A stretch of DNA of 64,000 nucleotides, from contig NZ_WAJS01000009.1 of the NCBI RefSeq assembly GCF_008831045.1, positions 26,032 through 90,031 on the forward strand. The letters run 5' to 3'. The notes beneath the pieces were generated by a model. It had not been told where the DNA came from, did no database searches, and saw only the letters and a program-made list of their open reading frames with translations. Source of the stretch: Adlercreutzia muris. Lineage in GTDB: Bacteria; Actinomycetota; Coriobacteriia; Coriobacteriales; Eggerthellaceae. The translations under genes and the position numbers were made by a program. Shown here one piece after another: positions 59,824-64,000 of the stretch (positions are counted from its first letter, which is position 1; each line of letters starts with the position of its first letter).

Positions 59824-62800
59824 ATGAGGAAAACGCACAAGCTCCTCCGCGGAGCGCTGGCCGCCGTGCTCGCCTGCGGGCTCATGATGCCCACCACGGC
59901 GCTCACTGCTTTCGCGGACGAGGAAAATACGCCTACCCCCCCCCTAAGTTCTGAGAGCAGCTCAGGCGAAGGGGCGTTCGACGGGCCCCTCGCTGACGTG
60001 GACGCTAAACCGTCAGATCAAACACTGCAGGACGAGGTCGCTTCCCAGACAGAGAGCGTTCTTCAAGCCGTGACGACGGCCGGCCAATACCTGCAGCGGG
60101 CCGCAACGGCTGCCCTCGATGCCTCAGACGCGGCCACTCCCGCTGGCGATCCCGTACCCCGCGATGGAGGGTGGGTCACACCGGTGGGCTGCCAGCTTCA
60201 GATCAACGGCGGCACCGATGGCACCGACTATTCCTTCGCCGATGGCATCTTGCACATTCTCAGCTCAAAGCCCCTCACGGTGAAGATGGCTGACGGCGTG
60301 ACCACGACGGCTCAGACGATCCAGATCGATGCCGGCGTGCATGCCGACCTCACCCTGGCCGGCGTGACCATCCAGAGCACTACCTCAGCGCCCATCAACA
60401 TGGTCAACAACGTAAAGGATATTGCCGACAACGACGGAAAAGCGCCGGAGAACCAGCGCAAGGCCGCCACCGCCGACGAGATCCGTCGCAAGACCATGCT
60501 GCACCTAACGCTCGCGAGCGGCACGAGCAACACCCTCGAGTCAACGGTAAGCGCTAACAGCGGCTGGCCCGGCATTCGCTGCGGCTGGGGATCGGTGCTC
60601 GTCATCGATGACGAGGTGCGCAATCTCGACACATCGAACAACATCGTCACCCCCGTCAATGGCCTCATCGGCTCAGATGTTACCCTCATCGGTGGCCAGA
60701 AGCTCTCGGCGGGAAGCGCTCCTACCGAGATGGATGCGAAGAACCCCGGGGAACTGACAGCCGTTGGCCGCGGTCAGTCGGCCGGCATCGGCGGCGGCCC
60801 CAAGGAGAACAGCGGCACCATCATCATCAATGGTGGGCGCATTACCGCCACCTCCACGAGCAGCAACCTCTCCTATTCCAATGGTGCCGGCATCGGTGGC
60901 GGAGCGGGCGGCTCCGGAACCGTCATCACTATCAACGGAGGCCGCATCAAGGCCACGGCGGGCTATTGCGGATCGGGCATCGGATCGGGTCTTGGCTACT
61001 TCACGACAAGCTCCAATATGGACTGCACCGCAAAGGATGATGCGATCGATATCCTAAAGAAGGAAGAGAATTCCCACGGCTACAGCTTCATCGATACCGT
61101 GACAACCGAGTTCAATACGGGTGATGTGCAATATCCTAACTTGGAAAACTACCATACCGTTGCGGGCGATATTACCCTGAATAGCGGGTTCGTCGATGCC
61201 CACAACGGCGGCCATGGCAACGCCTTCGGTCAGAGTTGCGGCCACGGCCCCGCCTCGAACAAGAACCACATCATCCGCGTGACCGGCGGAACGCTCTTGG
61301 CGACCGTCACCTACGGCAGCGGCCCTCCGCGCCTCCTTGAGATCGGAGCCCGCCTCGGCTACACAATTATCACCGGCGGCTCGGTACGCGTCAGCAACGT
61401 GAATATGTTCCAAGGCTTCGGCGACACCGCCTACAACACCCAGGGGGTGGAGACCTGGGACGATGTGGTGCGCATTGCCGGGGGAGATCCGAACGATCCC
61501 GTTGCGGCCGACCGGAAGTACCTGCCCGACACCGACAAGGTGCAGATGCTCACCATTGACCTGTCGAGCGAGTTCGGGACCGGCGAGAACAAGACCGTTC
61601 CCATCACCAAGTGGAAACTCGAAGTAGACAATCAGACGCAGGACTACGGAGCCCCCTCGTACCTGAACGAGGGCCAGCTGTACCTGTGGCTGCCTAAGAG
61701 CGCCACGGGCAAGAACGTGACCGTGACCATGTCCTACCGCGACGATGCCGGCGAGGAGCACCACATCGAGCCCATGTACGTGGAGGAGGTGGGCGGGAGC
61801 GCCGGCTCCACGCTCAAGCGCTACATCGACATCATCATCGACAAGCTCCCCGATGACCAGAAAGAGTACTTCTCCGGCCTCTCCAAGGACTACGACGGCC
61901 TGGAGTTCGAGATGTTCAACGTGGGCGAGAATCCCATTGACACCTCGCCCTTCGAGGCCAACGGCAAGATCCTCGACGACCCCGATGCCGTAGAAGTCAG
62001 CTATCAGGCCTATGCGGCCATTGGCGATGAGCTGCCCATCGAGGGCGCCCCGGTCATCAAAGAGGGAAAGATGCCCGCGGACAGCGGCGTCTTCAAATTC
62101 CAGCTCGTATCGAAGGAGCATGCTACCGGCACCTTCGGTAACGCCTACTGGGGCCACCGCATCACCGGCTGGTCTGAGGTGCGCAAAGTGCCCGCCGTGC
62201 TGAAGATCGCCGAGAAGGACGGCACCGCCTGGGTGCGCCTGAAGAAGCAGGGCGACGGCAGCTACGGCTACGAGCTGGTGAAGGAGACGGACAAGGACCC
62301 CGGCACGCACCTGCGCGTGGCCTTCACCGTGCGCTCGGCCAAGGGCACGGCCGTCACCTGCAAGGCGCCCACGGGCAAGTTCCAGGTGCTCATCGACGGC
62401 AAGCCGGTGGGCGAGCCCGTTCCCCTGACCGAGGAGGCCATGGAGAAGGCGCCGGGATCCAGCCTCACCATCAAGGAAGGGGCAAAGGAGAAGGACGAGA
62501 ACACCTCCGCCGCCATCGCGGGAGAGGCGAACCGCTGGGAGACCCAGGTGGAGTACTTCCTCGACCCCACCAACCTGGACGGCGCCCTGGACGTGCTGGG
62601 GACGTCCGGCCAGGGCAACACCCACGAGGTGACCGTCCGCTACATCCCGGACAAGAACTACGTGGAGGGCACCGAGGAGAGCCCCGAGGACGAGAGGACC
62701 GAGGCCTCCAAGCCCACCACCATCGTGCCGGTGAAGCCGGAGGGCACGGTCGCCCCCGACGATCCCGACAAGGTGGAGGTCGAGGACACGCCCGACCCCG

Positions 62801-64000
62801 CGCCCGGCCCCGGCGGCACCGACCCGGACAACCCCACGGGCAAGATGCAGGTGGTGCGCAAGACCATCAACGTCAGCTACGGCGACTTCCACAGGGCGGA
62901 CGCCGAGGTGGACGACTTCTTCAAGATGGCCATCACGTCCAACTCGTCGGCCCCCGGCGGCTTCACCACCTCCAACACGGCCGTGGCCGACCTGGTGCGC
63001 GGAGAGGACGGGAACCCTGTCCTCGACGAGGACGGGAAGCTGCAGATCCAGGTGAACAGCTGCGGCACCTCGGTCATCACGCTGGAGCAGAAGGCCAACG
63101 CCCTGTTCACGGGCATCAAGTACATCCTCACGGTGAACGTGACCCCCGACCCGTCCCTGAAGCCCCAGATCCAGATCCGCCTCACCTGGCGCAACCTGAC
63201 CGCTCTCGGCGAGGCCGCCGGCGAGCCGGCCGCGGCCCTCGCGGCGCGCGGCCTGGCGGCGCTGGCCGCAGGGGAGGGCGAGGCCCTCGCCGCGTCGGCC
63301 CGGACGGCCCCCGACCGCGCGATCACCCCGCCGCGCCCCGGCGACGTGATCGAGTACACGGTCACCGGCCTGAACCTCACGCCCGGTTCCGCCTGGCAGG
63401 CCGCCGAGCTCAAGGACGCCATCGACGCACGCCTGTCCTTCGACGCCAAATCGGTGGAGATCGCCTCGAACTACGCGACCCACTCCGACAAGTACGACCT
63501 GGGCACGGCCGCGTTCTACAACGGATTCGATTGGGACGGCCTGGGCTGGGCGGACGTGGAGCCGTCGGACTTCAGCTACGTCGCCCCCACCCTCACCAAG
63601 GGCGTCGGCACCGTGTACGGCGGCCAGTCCACCTCGGTGCGCTTCCGCGCCACGGTGGGGGAGAACGAGGGCCTGGGCGACCGCCCCGAGGACGGCAGGC
63701 TCCCCGAGATAACGAACGAGCCTTCTGGCTCGGGCGGCTACGGCAAGGACGAGGACGACCTCGCCCCCGGCGAGGAGCCCGTGCCCCCGGAGGCCCTCGT
63801 GCCCGACGCGGACATCGTCGTGGTGGGCGCGGGCGACAAGGATCCCGATACGGGCAAGTTCCCGCCGGCCGCGCCCACCCCCGTGCTGCCCAAGGACCCG
63901 CCCGCGGCCGACATCCAGACCACCGTGAAGGTGGAGCTGAAGGAGCACACCGAGGAGCACGACGGCGACCGCTTCATGGTGGGCGACACCCTGCAGGTGA
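59824..64000 (+). CDS. Very large secreted surface protein, 5' part
   Basis: Open for 1392 codons and still open at the right edge. The N-terminus is a Sec signal peptide (RKTHKLLRGALAAVLACGLMM, cut probably after TAFA). Residues about 320-400 hold GIGGG and TIIINGGRI-type repeats (twice), and similar strand-turn units recur later (RVTGGTLLA, TIITGGSVRV), suggesting a beta-solenoid. Later parts are Pro/Asp/Glu-rich with several beta-sandwich-like stretches. The ATG at 59824 lies 9 nt after AGGAG (59810-59814); an ATG at 59815 is too close to it. Anchoring signals would lie beyond the window. Likely an adhesin or binding protein; function unknown. Confidence 0.85.
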   Translation, partial: MRKTHKLLRGALAAVLACGLMMPTTALTAFADEENTPTPPLSSESSSGEGAFDGPLADVDAKPSDQTLQDEVASQTESVLQAVTTAGQYLQRAATAALDASDAATPAGDPVPRDGGWVTPVGCQLQINGGTDGTDYSFADGILHILSSKPLTVKMADGVTTTAQTIQIDAGVHADLTLAGVTIQSTTSAPINMVNNVKDIADNDGKAPENQRKAATADEIRRKTMLHLTLASGTSNTLESTVSANSGWPGIRCGWGSVLVIDDEVRNLDTSNNIVTPVNGLIGSDVTLIGGQKLSAGSAPTEMDAKNPGELTAVGRGQSAGIGGGPKENSGTIIINGGRITATSTSSNLSYSNGAGIGGGAGGSGTVITINGGRIKATAGYCGSGIGSGLGYFTTSSNMDCTAKDDAIDILKKEENSHGYSFIDTVTTEFNTGDVQYPNLENYHTVAGDITLNSGFVDAHNGGHGNAFGQSCGHGPASNKNHIIRVTGGTLLATVTYGSGPPRLLEIGARLGYTIITGGSVRVSNVNMFQGFGDTAYNTQGVETWDDVVRIAGGDPNDPVAADRKYLPDTDKVQMLTIDLSSEFGTGENKTVPITKWKLEVDNQTQDYGAPSYLNEGQLYLWLPKSATGKNVTVTMSYRDDAGEEHHIEPMYVEEVGGSAGSTLKRYIDIIIDKLPDDQKEYFSGLSKDYDGLEFEMFNVGENPIDTSPFEANGKILDDPDAVEVSYQAYAAIGDELPIEGAPVIKEGKMPADSGVFKFQLVSKEHATGTFGNAYWGHRITGWSEVRKVPAVLKIAEKDGTAWVRLKKQGDGSYGYELVKETDKDPGTHLRVAFTVRSAKGTAVTCKAPTGKFQVLIDGKPVGEPVPLTEEAMEKAPGSSLTIKEGAKEKDENTSAAIAGEANRWETQVEYFLDPTNLDGALDVLGTSGQGNTHEVTVRYIPDKNYVEGTEESPEDERTEASKPTTIVPVKPEGTVAPDDPDKVEVEDTPDPAPGPGGTDPDNPTGKMQVVRKTINVSYGDFHRADAEVDDFFKMAITSNSSAPGGFTTSNTAVADLVRGEDGNPVLDEDGKLQIQVNSCGTSVITLEQKANALFTGIKYILTVNVTPDPSLKPQIQIRLTWRNLTALGEAAGEPAAALAARGLAALAAGEGEALAASARTAPDRAITPPRPGDVIEYTVTGLNLTPGSAWQAAELKDAIDARLSFDAKSVEIASNYATHSDKYDLGTAAFYNGFDWDGLGWADVEPSDFSYVAPTLTKGVGTVYGGQSTSVRFRATVGENEGLGDRPEDGRLPEITNEPSGSGGYGKDEDDLAPGEEPVPPEALVPDADIVVVGAGDKDPDTGKFPPAAPTPVLPKDPPAADIQTTVKVELKEHTEEHDGDRFMVGDTLQV

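Noticed and set aside
59733..59954. 73-codon plus-strand frame starting just after the TATAAT.
   Set aside because: It overlaps the signal peptide of the surface protein in another frame and becomes Arg/Ala/Pro-rich, as an off-frame reading would.
61054..63960. 968-codon minus-strand frame, the longest reverse frame in the window.
   Set aside because: The plus strand is open from 59824 to the edge with a signal peptide, promoter and ribosome site. The reverse frame is Leu/Gly/Val/His-rich with no recognisable domain.

Overview
The window is 64 kb of very GC-rich bacterial chromosome carrying mostly core genes. Three things point to the Coriobacteriia, most likely Eggerthellaceae (Eggerthella, Gordonibacter or Adlercreutzia type): an actinobacterial integration host factor (mihF) beside gmk and rpoZ; a 12-TM-type membrane LuxR regulator divergent from a Tat-exported flavoprotein; and a membrane-anchored multihaem cytochrome with rubrerythrin. 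This placement is inference from gene content; no rRNA or tRNA gene was found in the window.

Layout. 1-6.1 kb: partial dGTPase-like gene, dnaG, then def-fmt-rsmB. 6.1-6.8 kb: non-coding stretch with three copies of a paired GCGACA repeat. 6.8-15.2 kb: a metabolic cassette in which two modules, each an XRE-cupin regulator followed by an AMP-forming acyl-CoA synthetase, flank a P-loop ATPase and the four subunits of a 2-oxoacid:ferredoxin oxidoreductase. 15.4-16.9 kb: multihaem cytochrome and rubrerythrin. 17.2-27.4 kb: pyrimidine genes, pyrR-pyrB-pyrC behind a PyrR-type RNA leader and pyrK-pyrD-pyrF, separated by a four-gene iron-siderophore/cobalamin-type ABC transporter. 27.5-30.2 kb: mihF-gmk-rpoZ and thiI. 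30.5-35.7 kb: comEA-comEC-holA and a metallo-beta-lactamase-fold hydrolase. 35.8-46.6 kb: rpsT (opposite strand), lepA, a flavodoxin-like reductase (opposite strand), a small membrane protein, dus, hemW, hrcA (with a CIRCE-like operator), dnaJ, rsmE, mtaB. 47.0-50.6 kb: Tat/lipobox flavoprotein and divergent membrane LuxR regulator. 50.6-59.6 kb: phoH-ybeY-dgkA-era, a zinc-ribbon/PASTA membrane protein, recO, rpsO, pnp. 59.8 kb to the right edge: the start of a very large secreted surface protein that runs off the window.

How it works together. The backbone follows two widely conserved neighbourhoods (comEA-comEC-holA-rpsT-lepA-hemW-hrcA-dnaJ-rsmE-mtaB-phoH-ybeY-dgkA-era-recO, and pyr-mihF-gmk-rpoZ). 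Lineage-specific redox and transport genes are inserted into them. grpE and dnaK, usually between hrcA and dnaJ, are absent. The kor cassette would interconvert 2-oxoacids and acyl-CoAs with ferredoxin, while the flanking synthetases link acyl-CoAs to free acids and ATP/AMP.

The non-coding DNA is unusually structured. Several intergenic gaps hold long inverted or nested repeats (near 2.5, 6.3, 17.0, 24.8, 28.8, 40.7 and 46.8 kb) that ordinary terminators do not fully explain. The best candidates for something undescribed are the duplicated regulator-synthetase cassette, the paired GCGACA element, the intergenic foldback elements, the zinc-ribbon/PASTA protein and the LuxR/flavoprotein pair with its putative operator.
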